The notes beneath the pieces were generated by a model. That model was not told the DNA's origin. It did no database searches and saw nothing but the letters and a program-made list of their open reading frames with translations. Made by a program: the position numbers and the translations under genes. From assembly GCF_003477605.1 (NCBI RefSeq), contig NZ_QUDR01000026.1:394-43685 (forward strand): DNA of 43,292 bases. Direction: 5' to 3'. Below are positions 15,999 to 26,703 of this stretch, one piece after another; the first letter of the stretch is position 1; each line of letters begins with the position of its first letter. This stretch comes from Clostridium sp. AF37-5 (GTDB taxonomy: Bacteria; Bacillota; Clostridia; Lachnospirales; Lachnospiraceae).

Positions 15999-16703
15999 GT
16001 GGATGGAGTAGATTTTTATGTATATGGGCATCTGCCGATTCATATTGGCGGCGTGACGGTGTACATCACGACGACCCATATATGTCTGGCTATCGTTATG
16101 GCGGCTCTGATTATTTTCGCGATTGTTGCAAATCATAAAATCAAAAAAGCAGACCCGACGAAGGCACCGACCGGATTTTTAAATGTCATCGAGCTTTTAG
16201 TGGAAACCCTTGACAATCTGGTTAAGAGCAACATGGGAAAGACGCTGGCACCAAAGTTCAAAAACTATATTGGTGTGATTTTCATGTTCCTTGTGACATG
16301 TAATTTGTCCGGGCTTTTTGGACTCAGACCACCGACTGCGGATTATGGTACGACACTTCCACTGGCGTTAATCACTTTTGTTATGATTCAGTATCAGGGA
16401 ATCAAATGGCAGAAGTGGGGAAAACTCAAAGGTTTGTTTGAACCGATTTTCTTATTTTTCCCGATTAATGTAATTAGTGAATTTGCCACACCGGTATCTC
16501 TGTCACTTCGTCTGTTTGCCAATATTTTATCGGGAACCATGATGATGGCGTTGATCTACGGACTTCTTCCTAAGTTCCTTTTGTGGGTCTGGCCGGCTGC
16601 ACTACACGCTTATTTGGATGTATTTGCCGGCGCATTGCAAGCGTATGTATTCGCTATGCTGACAATGGTATTCATTGCGAATGCCGCAGATTTGGATGAT
16701 TAA
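15999..16703 (+). CDS. atpB: F-type ATP synthase subunit a
   Basis: This 234-aa integral membrane subunit provides the ion half-channels next to the c-ring. The essential stator arginine is present as Arg171 in LSLRLFANILSG. The family's C-terminal helix (LDVFAGALQAYVFAMLTMVF) is also present, which I quote only as a landmark. The start is GTG at 15999; the ATG at 16003 is out of frame. AAGGAG lies upstream. It is first of the eight structural subunit genes. Confidence 0.96.
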   Translation: MDGVDFYVYGHLPIHIGGVTVYITTTHICLAIVMAALIIFAIVANHKIKKADPTKAPTGFLNVIELLVETLDNLVKSNMGKTLAPKFKNYIGVIFMFLVTCNLSGLFGLRPPTADYGTTLPLALITFVMIQYQGIKWQKWGKLKGLFEPIFLFFPINVISEFATPVSLSLRLFANILSGTMMMALIYGLLPKFLLWVWPAALHAYLDVFAGALQAYVFAMLTMVFIANAADLDD

Positions 16704-16731
16704 TTTTATCGCGCATAAGCGCAGAAAGTGA

Positions 16732-16998
<267 letters not shown>

Positions 16999-17038
16999 TG
17001 CAATCCATCCGAAAATTGTAAGAAAGGAGGGACTGTAA

Positions 17039-17557
17039 TTGGATCCAAGAATATTTGGACTTGACCCGCAGACGTTATTTGATACATGCATTACGTTAGT
17101 TGCCATGCTGGCATTGTTTATCCTTTTATCGTATCTTTTGTTTAATCCGGCGCGCAAGCTGATTCAAAAGAGAAAGGATTATATTGAGAGCCAGCTTTCG
17201 GAGGCGGCATCCGCTAAAGATGAGGCACTTGCCATGAAGAAAGAGTATGATGACAAACTGGCAAAGGTGGATGATGAATCCACAGAATTGATTTCACAGG
17301 CTCGCCAAAAAGCAAAAGAGCGTGCGAGTGAAATTGTAAATGAGGCCGGCGATGAAGCACATCGTATTCTGGCACGTGCAGAGAAAGAAGTGGCACTTGA
17401 AAAGGATAAAGTCCGTGATGAAATGAAACAGGAAATGGTTCAGGTGGCTTCTATGATGGCTGGCAAACTGGTGTCAGAATCCATCAGTGAAGAGGCACAG
17501 GCCAAGTTGATTGAAGAGACATGCAATGAAATGGGGGATTCGACATGGCAAAGTTAG
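17039..17557 (+). CDS. atpF: F-type ATP synthase subunit b
   Basis: This 172-aa peripheral stalk subunit has one N-terminal membrane helix (about 14-34, LFILLSYLLFNP) followed by a long charged coiled coil to the C-terminus that contacts delta. The start is TTG at 17039, supported by AAGGAGG (17024-17030) at 8 nt. The next in-frame Met would remove part of the membrane helix. The end overlaps atpH by 13 nt. Confidence 0.94.
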   Translation: MDPRIFGLDPQTLFDTCITLVAMLALFILLSYLLFNPARKLIQKRKDYIESQLSEAASAKDEALAMKKEYDDKLAKVDDESTELISQARQKAKERASEIVNEAGDEAHRILARAEKEVALEKDKVRDEMKQEMVQVASMMAGKLVSESISEEAQAKLIEETCNEMGDSTWQS

Positions 17558-18096
17558 TTTCAAAAGTGTACGGCGATGCTTTGTTTTCTCTTGCGGTAGA
17601 AGAAAATCGTGTGGATGAACTCTGGGACGAAACGCGTGCGATGAAGCAGGTGCTTTCGGAAAATCCGGATTTCATGGCGATTTTGGAACATCCTGAAATG
17701 ACGATGGAAAAAAAGATGGATGTGCTGCAGGAGGTTTTTCAAAAGGAACTGTCCCAGGACATGATGGGACTTTTGCATGTTCTTGTAAAAAAAGGAAGAA
17801 TCGGAGAACTAATCCCTGTGTTAGCATATTTTAATGAATGTGCCATGGCATACAAAAAGATAGGAAAAGTTCAGATTCAGACGCCGATGCCACTATCGGA
17901 GAAACAAAAAAAGAAAATTGAACAAAAACTTCTTGAGGTGAGCGAGTACGAAACTTTGTCGGTGGACTACGAAATTGATAAAAGTCTGCTTGGCGGCATT
18001 GTGATTCGTATTGGCAACCAAGTTCTTGACAACAGTATCCGTGCAAAACTGGATGCGATGACAAGAGATTTGAGTAAAGTAAGGCTGTCAAATTAG
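17545..18096 (+). CDS. atpH: F-type ATP synthase subunit delta
   Basis: This 183-aa OSCP/delta subunit joins the b stalk to the top of the alpha/beta hexamer. It has the N-terminal helical domain ([14 protein letters not shown]) and the C-terminal signature around [20 protein letters not shown]. The ATG at 17545 lies inside the end of atpF with GGGGGA upstream. The length is normal. Confidence 0.94.
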   Translation: MAKLVSKVYGDALFSLAVEENRVDELWDETRAMKQVLSENPDFMAILEHPEMTMEKKMDVLQEVFQKELSQDMMGLLHVLVKKGRIGELIPVLAYFNECAMAYKKIGKVQIQTPMPLSEKQKKKIEQKLLEVSEYETLSVDYEIDKSLLGGIVIRIGNQVLDNSIRAKLDAMTRDLSKVRLSN

Positions 18097-18131
18097 ACGG
18101 GCGGCTTTCAGAAAGAAGGTGTGTTGGAAAC

Positions 18132-19646
18132 ATGAATTTAAGACCGGAAGAAATTAGTTCAGTCATTAAAGAAGAAATAAAAAAATATAGTACGGAGTTT
18201 GAAGTTGCCAATGTAGGAACGGTAATTCAGGTTGCCGATGGAATTGCCCGTATTCATGGACTGGAGAAGGCAATGCAGGGTGAGCTGTTAGAGTTCCCGC
18301 ATGAAGTGTACGGAATGGTCATGAACTTAGAGGAAGATAATGTTGGTGCGGTTTTACTTGGTGATTCGGCAAACATTAACGAAGGTGACATGGTTAAGAC
18401 GACAGGACGTGTGGCAACGGTGCCGGTTGGCGACGCAATGTTAGGCCGCGTTGTGAATGCGCTCGGACAGCCAATTGATGGTAAAGGTCCGGTAAATACG
18501 GATAAGATTCGTCCGATTGAGCGTGTGGCATCAGGTGTTATTTCCCGTAAATCGGTAGATACACCGCTGCAGACAGGTATTAAGGCGATTGACTCCATGG
18601 TTCCAATCGGAAGAGGTCAGCGTGAGTTGATTATCGGTGACCGCCAGACCGGTAAAACGGCAATTGCGATTGATACCATCATTAACCAGAAAGACCAGGA
18701 TGTACTTTGTATTTATGTAGCAATCGGACAGAAAGCATCAACGGTTGCCAATATTGTAAAGACACTCGAAGAGAGTGGTGCGATGGATTATACAACGGTT
18801 GTAGCAGCGACCGCAAGTGAGTTAGCACCACTTCAGTATATTGCGCCATATGCAGGATGTGCGATTGGTGAAGAGTGGATGGAGAGCGGCAAGGATGTTC
18901 TTATCGTTTATGATGATTTGACCAAACATGCGGCTGCTTATCGTACCCTTTCATTGCTTCTTCGCAGACCACCGGGACGTGAGGCGTTCCCTGGCGATGT
19001 CTTTTATCTGCATTCCCGTCTTTTGGAGCGTGCAGCAAAATTGTCAGATAAGTTAGGCGGCGGTTCTTTGACGGCACTGCCGATTATTGAGACACAGGCA
19101 GGTGACGTATCGGCATACATTCCGACTAATGTAATTTCGATTACAGATGGTCAGATTTATCTAGAGACCGAGATGTTTAACTCCGGTTTCCGTCCGGCGG
19201 TAAATCCGGGTCTGTCCGTATCCCGAGTTGGTGGTTCGGCACAGATTAAAGCGATGAAAAAGATTGCGGGACCGATTCGTATCGAGCTTGCACAGTACCG
19301 CGAGCTGGCCGCATTTTCCCAGTTTGGCTCCGATTTGGATGCCGACACAAAACGCCAGTTAGACCAGGGTGAAAGAATCCGTGAGATTTTAAAGCAGGAT
19401 CAGTATGCGCCGCTGCCGGTATGGTATCAGGTTATTATCATTTATGCAGCGACAAAACAGTATCTTTTGGATATTGCGGTAGAAGATGTCCTTGCGTTTG
19501 AAAAAGGTTTGTTCCGTTTTGTGGATGAAAAGTATCCGGAAGTACCGGCTGCCATCCGCGATGAGAAACAAATCAGTGAAGAGACAGAGAAGAAATTGAT
19601 TCAGGCGATTGAGGAATATAAACGCAATTTTATTCATGAGAAATAA
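18132..19646 (+). CDS. atpA: F-type ATP synthase subunit alpha
   Basis: This 504-aa non-catalytic nucleotide-binding subunit of F1 has the Walker A loop GDRQTGKTA, the arginine finger region [10 protein letters not shown] and the [20 protein letters not shown] block. It alternates with beta in the hexamer. Length and motif order are typical. Confidence 0.98.
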   Translation: MNLRPEEISSVIKEEIKKYSTEFEVANVGTVIQVADGIARIHGLEKAMQGELLEFPHEVYGMVMNLEEDNVGAVLLGDSANINEGDMVKTTGRVATVPVGDAMLGRVVNALGQPIDGKGPVNTDKIRPIERVASGVISRKSVDTPLQTGIKAIDSMVPIGRGQRELIIGDRQTGKTAIAIDTIINQKDQDVLCIYVAIGQKASTVANIVKTLEESGAMDYTTVVAATASELAPLQYIAPYAGCAIGEEWMESGKDVLIVYDDLTKHAAAYRTLSLLLRRPPGREAFPGDVFYLHSRLLERAAKLSDKLGGGSLTALPIIETQAGDVSAYIPTNVISITDGQIYLETEMFNSGFRPAVNPGLSVSRVGGSAQIKAMKKIAGPIRIELAQYRELAAFSQFGSDLDADTKRQLDQGERIREILKQDQYAPLPVWYQVIIIYAATKQYLLDIAVEDVLAFEKGLFRFVDEKYPEVPAAIRDEKQISEETEKKLIQAIEEYKRNFIHEK

Positions 19647-19663
19647 AAGAGAGGTGTGATGCT

Positions 19664-20551
19664 ATGGCCTCAATGAGGGACATCAAAAGAAGAAAAGAAA
19701 GTATACAAAGCACTTCTCAGATTACAAAGGCAATGAAACTGGTTTCGACTGTAAAACTTCAAAAAGCGAAGGGAAGAGCAGAAGAAACACAGCCTTATTT
19801 TAACAAAATGTATGAGACGGTTTCGGGTATGCTTGCCAAATCCGGCACCGTGAGATATCCCGGAAAACGAGAGAAAAATCCGGATGAACCATGCAAAAAA
19901 GGTGTGATTGTAATTTCGTCAAACCGTGGACTGGCGGGTGGTTACAATTCCAATCTTGTCAAGTTAGTTACCAAAGGTGATTTTGACCGAGAAAATACGA
20001 TTATTTTTCCGGTTGGAAGAAAAGGCTTGGAAAGCCTTGTGAGACAGGGGTATACCTGTCAGGGGGATTTTTCCGAGGTGATTAACAATCCGTTGTTTGG
20101 AGATGCGGTAAGCATTGGAAAGACCGTGATTGGTGCGTTGGAAAATGGTGACATTGATGAAGTGTATTTAGCGTATACGGTATTTAAAAATACCGTGACA
20201 CAAATCCCTACTTTGATTAAAATTCTTCCATTTGCAGAGGATGATATCAAGGAGAATGCACAGGAAGAGGATGAGAAGGATAAGGGTGCTGTGGCACAGA
20301 TGAATTATGAGCCGGAGGAGGAAGAAACTCTGGGTTATATCATTCCTTTGTATGTAAACAGCCTAATCTTTGGTGCGCTCGTGGAAGCGGTGGCCAGTGA
20401 AAATGGTGCGCGTATGCAGGCGATGGATTCTGCAACAAGTAACGCAGAGGAGATGATTGATACCTTGGGATTGCAGTATAACCGTGCAAGACAGGCTGCA
20501 ATTACTCAGGAATTGACAGAGATTGTTGCTGGTGCGTCAGCGATAAGTTAG
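19664..20551 (+). CDS. atpG: F-type ATP synthase subunit gamma
   Basis: This 295-aa central rotor shaft has the conserved N-terminal coiled coil (DIKRRKESIQSTSQITKAM), the SSNRGLAGGYN motif and the C-terminal helix (ENGARMQAMDSATSNAEEM). An acidic stretch around residues 190-222 (ENAQEEDEKDK, EPEEEET) is longer and more charged than in Bacillus gamma. It may be a surface loop affecting regulation. Confidence 0.97.
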   Translation: MASMRDIKRRKESIQSTSQITKAMKLVSTVKLQKAKGRAEETQPYFNKMYETVSGMLAKSGTVRYPGKREKNPDEPCKKGVIVISSNRGLAGGYNSNLVKLVTKGDFDRENTIIFPVGRKGLESLVRQGYTCQGDFSEVINNPLFGDAVSIGKTVIGALENGDIDEVYLAYTVFKNTVTQIPTLIKILPFAEDDIKENAQEEDEKDKGAVAQMNYEPEEEETLGYIIPLYVNSLIFGALVEAVASENGARMQAMDSATSNAEEMIDTLGLQYNRARQAAITQELTEIVAGASAIS

Positions 20552-20558
20552 GAGGTAG

Positions 20559-21974
<1,416 letters not shown>

Positions 21975-22007
21975 TTTCAGGCGGATAGGAAAGGAAGTGG
22001 TTACAAC

Positions 22008-22418
22008 ATGGCAGAACGTAAAACATTTCGTCTTGAAGTGATTTCGCCGGAGCGCATTTTCTATACCGGAGATGCTGAGATGGTGGAACTTACGACGACG
22101 GAAGGTGACATCGGAATCTATGCGGATCACATTCCGCTTACGACGATTGTTGCACCTGGTGTAATGACGATTACCGAGCCGGGTGGCGTGCTCAAAGAGG
22201 CAGCAGTGCTGGAAGGCTTTATGGAAATTACACCGGATAAAGTTACAATTCTTGCTCAGTCCTGCGAGTGGCCGGAAGAAATTGACATTAATCGTGCGGC
22301 AGAGGCGAAGGCGAGAGCCGAGCGCCGCTTAAAAAGTGCAGATGAAAATATAAACATGGCACGAGCAGATTTGGCTTTGCGAAAATCGTTGATTCGGTTG
22401 CAGTTAGCTGAAAAATAA
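22008..22418 (+). CDS. atpC: F-type ATP synthase subunit epsilon
   Basis: This 136-aa subunit has an N-terminal beta sandwich (FRLEVISPERIFYTGDAEMV, EGDIGIYADHIPL) and a C-terminal two-helix hairpin (about 88-136) that can inhibit ATP hydrolysis. It is the last gene of the operon. An intrinsic terminator begins within two bases of its stop codon. Confidence 0.96.
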   Translation: MAERKTFRLEVISPERIFYTGDAEMVELTTTEGDIGIYADHIPLTTIVAPGVMTITEPGGVLKEAAVLEGFMEITPDKVTILAQSCEWPEEIDINRAAEAKARAERRLKSADENINMARADLALRKSLIRLQLAEK

Positions 22419-22419
22419 A

Positions 22420-22489
22420 AAGAATCCCCTAAAAAGCAGGATATTTGCGTTGCAAATATAGCTTTTCGGGGGATTTCTTTTTATTTTTT
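22420..22489 (+). terminator. Terminator of the ATP synthase operon with a special hairpin cap
   Basis: A lower stem of about 15 bp (AATCCCCTAAAAAGC with GCTTTTCGGGGGATT) is followed by a U-rich run. It is topped by CAGG (22437-22440), ATATTTGC (22441-22448), GTT, GCAAATAT (22452-22459) and AG. The cap, with its AGG/A asymmetric bulge, recurs exactly in the terminator at 42233-42303. Confidence 0.93.
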
Positions 22490-22560
22490 GCTTTTTGGGG
22501 AAGAGGAGGCTGGTGAGAAGGAGGGGGACAACTGTTTTTTGTCGATTTATTTGGATTCCA

Positions 22561-22751
22561 GTAATTGTGTAGGAAAGTTTTGTGACTCGTGGGTTTGAGT
22601 GCGTCAGCAGGAGGTGCTGGTAGTTTCAGCACCCCTGCTGCTACGCAACTCAATTAGTGAGAACGGCGCAAGAGGTTCGGGGAACCTCTGACCTGCGCGG
22701 ACCGGAGTGGAACGTAGACCCACGAGTCACAAAACTTTTCTACACAATTAC
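22561..22751. repeat. Giant intergenic hairpin repeat, copy 3 (branched)
   Basis: The 34-nt arms (22561-22594 and 22718-22751) pair throughout, with a single G-U wobble. Inside lie two further hairpins. The first is 22595-22653 (TTGAGT...ACTCAA with GCAGG and GTGCTG stems). The second is about 22666-22698 (AGAGGTTC/GAACCTCT at 22671-22689, closed by GCGCA/TGCGC). The flanks TTCCA and GGAA extend the ends. The outer arms match copy 2 at 8301-8437; the interior is different. The gene-free stretch 22419-22848 consists of the terminator, this repeat and a promoter. Confidence 0.93.
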
Positions 22752-22771
22752 GGAACCAAAAAAAATCACTA

Positions 22772-22800
22772 TGGAAACCCCTCCGAAATTATGGTAAAAT
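22772..22800 (+). promoter_or_regulatory. Promoter for the sodium:solute symporter gene
   Basis: TGGAAA (22772-22777), 17 nt, TAAAAT (22795-22800). It lies directly downstream of giant repeat copy 3 and 48 nt before the start codon. Confidence 0.5.
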
Positions 22801-22848
22801 AGTGAGTAATAGGGTAGTTGCAATAACATACGAAGGAGAGAGTTTATT

Positions 22849-24366
22849 ATGGTTATTAAGGTGATTTTGTTACTGGTATTTTTTGCCGTGATGCTTGGGA
22901 TTGGATTTTATTCCAGAAAGCATGCGACAGATGTGAATGGTTTTGTGTTGGGAGGACGTTCGGTTGGTCCGTGGCTGACCGCATTTGCATATGGAACGTC
23001 TTATTTTTCAGCGGTTGTATTTGTCGGATATGCAGGACAGTTCGGTTACAAATACGGACTTGCTTCCACTTGGATTGGAATTGGCAATGCAGTGCTTGGT
23101 TCTCTGCTTGCATGGGTTGTATTGGGACGACGTACAAGAATTATGACAAAGCATTTGAAATCCATGACCATGCCGGATTTCTTTGGAAAACGTTATGGCA
23201 GTAAATCGCTTCGCGTTGCAGCGTCGATGATTGCCTTTATTTTCCTCATTCCGTATACCGCATCGGTGTATAATGGTCTTTCCTATTTGTTTGGTATGGC
23301 ATTTGATATTGACTTCCGCATCTGTGTAGTCGTGATGGCGGTGCTGACCGGTGTATATGTTATTGTGGGCGGTTATATGGCGACTGCACTGAATGACTTG
23401 ATTCAGGGAATTATTATGTTATTTGGTATTGTGGCAGTCATTGCGGCAGTGCTTTCCGGTCATGGCGGATTTTTGGCTGCAGTGAAGGAACTTGCGCATG
23501 TGCCAAGTGACGTAATGCCGGGAGCTTATGCATCTTTCTTTGGACCAGACCCATTGAATCTGCTTGGGGTTGTGATTTTAACTTCATTGGGTACGTGGGG
23601 CCTTCCACAGATGATTCAGAAATTTTATGCCATTAAAGATGAAAAAGCAGTACATACAGGAACTATTATTTCGACGTTGTTTGCCGTAGTTGTTTCCGGC
23701 GGCTGCTATTTCCTTGGTGGATTCAGCCAGATTTCCGGTGTGACAAAAGCAGCCGATGGCAGTGTGGCATATGATACTATTATACCGACGATGCTTTCAA
23801 GCCTGCCTGACATTCTGATTGGAATTGTCATTGTGCTTGTTTTGTCTGCATCCATGTCGACTTTGTCGAGCCTTGTGCTGACGTCAAGTTCCACACTCAC
23901 ACTTGATTTTATCAAACCATTGTTTGTAAAAGATATGAGTGAGAAAAAGCAGTTAATCTGGATGAGAATACTGCTTGCGTTCTTTATCATCATTTCCGTT
24001 GTGATTGCACTTGATCCGCCGGCATTTATTGCACAGCTTATGGGAATCAGCTGGGGTGCTCTGGCAGGAGCGTTTTTAGCACCATTTTTGTATGGACTGT
24101 ACTGGAAGCGCGTGACAAAAGCGGCTGTCTGGGCAAGTTTTATTGCCGGAGTTGGAATTACGGTTTCTAACATGTTTATCAATTATATTGCATCACCGAT
24201 TAACGCCGGAGCATTAGCAATGCTTGCTGGTTTGATTGTTGTCCCGGTTGTTAGTGTAATAACGAAGAAACCGGACGAAGCAATTGTAGATGGAATTTTT
24301 AACTGCTTGGATGAAAAAGTTATGGTAGAGCAGAAAATGGCTTTGCCGGAAGAGGACGAAGAGTAA
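22849..24366 (+). CDS. Sodium:solute symporter (SSS family)
   Basis: This 505-aa protein has about 13 membrane helices and is expected to use the Na+ gradient to import a small solute. Family features include the N-terminal helix with GFYSRKH, DVNGFVLGGRSVGPWLTAFAYG, SYFSAVVFVGYAGQ, the ALNDLIQGIIM segment after helix 5, and the late Na+-site serines in VLSASMSTLSSLVLTSSS. The substrate cannot be inferred; the SSS family spans sugars, amino acids, carboxylates and vitamins. It fits the predicted Na+-coupled ATP synthase just upstream. AAGGAG precedes the ATG. The GGDEF gene follows after 32 nt. Confidence 0.92.
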   Translation: MVIKVILLLVFFAVMLGIGFYSRKHATDVNGFVLGGRSVGPWLTAFAYGTSYFSAVVFVGYAGQFGYKYGLASTWIGIGNAVLGSLLAWVVLGRRTRIMTKHLKSMTMPDFFGKRYGSKSLRVAASMIAFIFLIPYTASVYNGLSYLFGMAFDIDFRICVVVMAVLTGVYVIVGGYMATALNDLIQGIIMLFGIVAVIAAVLSGHGGFLAAVKELAHVPSDVMPGAYASFFGPDPLNLLGVVILTSLGTWGLPQMIQKFYAIKDEKAVHTGTIISTLFAVVVSGGCYFLGGFSQISGVTKAADGSVAYDTIIPTMLSSLPDILIGIVIVLVLSASMSTLSSLVLTSSSTLTLDFIKPLFVKDMSEKKQLIWMRILLAFFIIISVVIALDPPAFIAQLMGISWGALAGAFLAPFLYGLYWKRVTKAAVWASFIAGVGITVSNMFINYIASPINAGALAMLAGLIVVPVVSVITKKPDEAIVDGIFNCLDEKVMVEQKMALPEEDEE

Positions 24367-24398
24367 ACGTATACAATGGAAATGAGGGGGTGTCGGAT

Positions 24399-25673
24399 AT
24401 GGCGCGAAAAAAAAGGAAAAGTCTAATTTTTACCATCATGCGAATGTCAGTAATTCCGATTGCAATTTTAGGAGTTGTCATGACATTTTACAGTCAGAAT
24501 TCGGTTCATGAAGGTATGGTATTTGAGATTGAAAAGAGTTTGTCCGGTATCGCTCATAATCTGATTAGTATTTATAATGTGTTGGATGCGGGAGATTTTT
24601 CACAGAAAGACGATAGGGTTTATAAGGGGGAAACAGAAATTACATCGGATTACCGCGTTTTAGACGATATTAAAAATGATACCGGTGCGGATGTTACTGT
24701 ATTTGTTGGTGATGAGAGATGTCTTACAACACTGGTTGATAAAAAAGGAAATCGTTTGGTTGGCTCTCACTTAGATAAAGAAGTTGCTTCACAAGTGATT
24801 GAAGACGGGGAAGAATATTTTTCCCAGAATGTTGACGTTATGGGAGTCAGATACTTTGGCTACTATGTGCCAATTCGCAATGATGAGAATGAAGTTGTAG
24901 GTGTTAGTTTTGCCGGAGAGTCGGCGGAGTCTGTGAATACTTCCATGAGATTTATGACGCATGGGAATGTGATTATCTGCCTGTTTATCATAATTCTTGC
25001 CGGATTTATCTGTAATCTGTCGGCACAGAAAATGGTGGAGGCGATTCAGGCAATTAAGAGATTTCTTGGCAGAGTGGCGCATGGAGAATTTCATCATGAA
25101 ATGCCGGAAAATGTTTTAAAGAGAGGCGACGAACTGGCGCAAATGGGCGAATATGCAGTGGCGGTCAGTGATTCATTGGAAGAAATGGTGTCACGTGACC
25201 CATTGACAAAACTTCTGAACCGGCGTGCGGCGCAGATTCAGATGGATTACCGTAGAGAAAACGATTGTTTTTCACTTGCGATTGCAGATATCGATTTTTT
25301 TAAGAGCGTCAATGACAGTTATGGTCATGAAAAAGGTGATGAAGTTCTAAAATATGTTGCCGGAGCACTACAGAAAGCAGTTGGTGAAGATGGTTTTTCT
25401 GCACGCTGGGGCGGCGAAGAATTTTTGATTGGTTTTGATGGAACAGTAAATGAGACGGGAAAAGTTTTGCAGGGATTTTTGGACGATGTGAAATCGAAAA
25501 AGTTTTCACATAACGGTATGGAATTCTCAATTTCTCTGACGATTGGTATTGCAACTTACTGTGAAGAAGAGAAAATGGAAGAAGCGATTAACCGTGCGGA
25601 CGAACTTCTTTATTATGGAAAAGAGCATGGGCGAGACCAGATCGTAATGGAATCAAGGGAGGAGGAATCCTGA
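24399..25673 (+). CDS. Membrane-bound diguanylate cyclase with extracytoplasmic Cache-type sensor
   Basis: The 424 aa comprise membrane helix 1 (about 9-31), a single-Cache-like periplasm-facing sensor (about 35-185) and helix 2 (about 188-207). A HAMP-like linker (about 208-262) and a GGDEF domain (about 265-420) follow. The active site is GGEEF (338-342) with IADIDFFKSVND for metal binding, so synthesis of c-di-GMP from GTP is expected. The product-inhibition I-site (RxxD) is absent: the corresponding residues read GEDG. The ATG at 24399 is favoured over the GTG at 24390, because the GTG overlaps the GAGGGGG ribosome binding site. The stop overlaps the WYL gene start (TGATG). Confidence 0.92.
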   Translation: MARKKRKSLIFTIMRMSVIPIAILGVVMTFYSQNSVHEGMVFEIEKSLSGIAHNLISIYNVLDAGDFSQKDDRVYKGETEITSDYRVLDDIKNDTGADVTVFVGDERCLTTLVDKKGNRLVGSHLDKEVASQVIEDGEEYFSQNVDVMGVRYFGYYVPIRNDENEVVGVSFAGESAESVNTSMRFMTHGNVIICLFIIILAGFICNLSAQKMVEAIQAIKRFLGRVAHGEFHHEMPENVLKRGDELAQMGEYAVAVSDSLEEMVSRDPLTKLLNRRAAQIQMDYRRENDCFSLAIADIDFFKSVNDSYGHEKGDEVLKYVAGALQKAVGEDGFSARWGGEEFLIGFDGTVNETGKVLQGFLDDVKSKKFSHNGMEFSISLTIGIATYCEEEKMEEAINRADELLYYGKEHGRDQIVMESREEES

Positions 25674-26650
25674 TGCCGAAAGCACCAAACCAGAAATACA
25701 AATTATTTTATATTTTGGAACTGCTGCGAAGTGAGAGTGACGAAAAACATCCGGTAACGATGCCGCAAATCATCTCGTATTTAAAGCAGAATGGTATTCA
25801 TGCGGAAAGAAAAAGTGTTTATTCGGACATGGAAGCTTTGCAGATACTCGGGTACGATGTTGTATGTCAGAAAAACCCGGCGGGTTACTATCTGGGAAGC
25901 CGTGAGTTTGAATTGGCGGAGTTAAAACTTTTAGTTGATGCTGTGCAGGCGTCCAAATTTATTACGCAAAAACAAAGCAGAAATTTGATTGAGAAGTTGG
26001 AACATTTCACGAGCCGCCATGAGGCAAATCGGTTACAGCGTCAAGTTTGTGTCAATGACCGTGTGAAAACAGAAAATTTGTCTTCCCTTTATCTGATTGA
26101 TGACATTCATCAGGCAATGCACGAAAATCAACCGGTTACTTTTGTTTACTGCGAATGGAATCAGAACAAGGAACTTGTGCCGCGGCACGGTGGCGAACGC
26201 TATCTTGTTTCTCCATGGATGCTTATGTGGGAAGACGAAAATTATTATCTGCTGGCGTATGACCACAAAGCAGAGATGATTAAATATTTCCGTGTAGATA
26301 AACTTCGACAGTTAAAGAGAGAAGAGGGAAAAAGAGAAGGGGAAACAGCATATCAAAAATTGGATGTCACGGATTTTTCAAAAAAAACGTTTGGAATGTT
26401 TGCCGGGGAGAAAAAAAGGCTTCAGCTTGTTTTTGATAATTCGCTGATTGGCGTTGCAATTGACCGTTTTGGAAAGGAAATTCCCGTTTTAAAAGAGTCC
26501 GAGACACAGTTTCGGACATTCGTAGAAATCAGTGTCAGCAAGCAGTTTTATGGTTGGCTTGCGGGGATTGGAAAGGGTGTTTCGATCGTGGAACCAAAAG
26601 AAGAACAAGAGAAGTATCGGAAGTATCTTGAAAATATTTGGAAACTATGA
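25673..26650 (+). CDS. WYL-domain transcriptional regulator
   Basis: The 325 aa contain an N-terminal winged helix (about 8-75, KSVYSDMEALQILGYDV), a middle linker and a WYL ligand-sensing domain (about 142-215) with the YLVSPWMLMWEDENYYLLAYD block. A C-terminal WCX-type extension follows. WYL domains bind nucleotides or nucleic acids and often control stress or defence genes. Its start codon overlaps the GGDEF gene stop, so the two are translationally coupled. This raises the possibility that the sensed ligand is a nucleotide second messenger, which is inference only. Confidence 0.9.
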   Translation: MPKAPNQKYKLFYILELLRSESDEKHPVTMPQIISYLKQNGIHAERKSVYSDMEALQILGYDVVCQKNPAGYYLGSREFELAELKLLVDAVQASKFITQKQSRNLIEKLEHFTSRHEANRLQRQVCVNDRVKTENLSSLYLIDDIHQAMHENQPVTFVYCEWNQNKELVPRHGGERYLVSPWMLMWEDENYYLLAYDHKAEMIKYFRVDKLRQLKREEGKREGETAYQKLDVTDFSKKTFGMFAGEKKRLQLVFDNSLIGVAIDRFGKEIPVLKESETQFRTFVEISVSKQFYGWLAGIGKGVSIVEPKEEQEKYRKYLENIWKL

Positions 26651-26656
26651 TATTCT
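26628..26656 (+). promoter_or_regulatory. Promoter for the hydrogenase-like gene
   Basis: TTGAAA (26628-26633), a 17-nt spacer, TATTCT (26651-26656), straddling the end of the WYL gene. AAGGAGG precedes the ATG at 26704. Confidence 0.7.
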
Positions 26657-26703
26657 ACCATTGATTATGAGAATTTGTATCAATTACGCCAAGGAGGACA
26701 AGA

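Noticed and set aside
22561..22751. The branched fold of repeat 3 as a tRNA or tmRNA-like gene.
   Set aside because: The arm sizes, the absence of a TTCGA-type T-loop and of a CCA-compatible acceptor do not fit. The homology to repeat 2 explains the outer stem.
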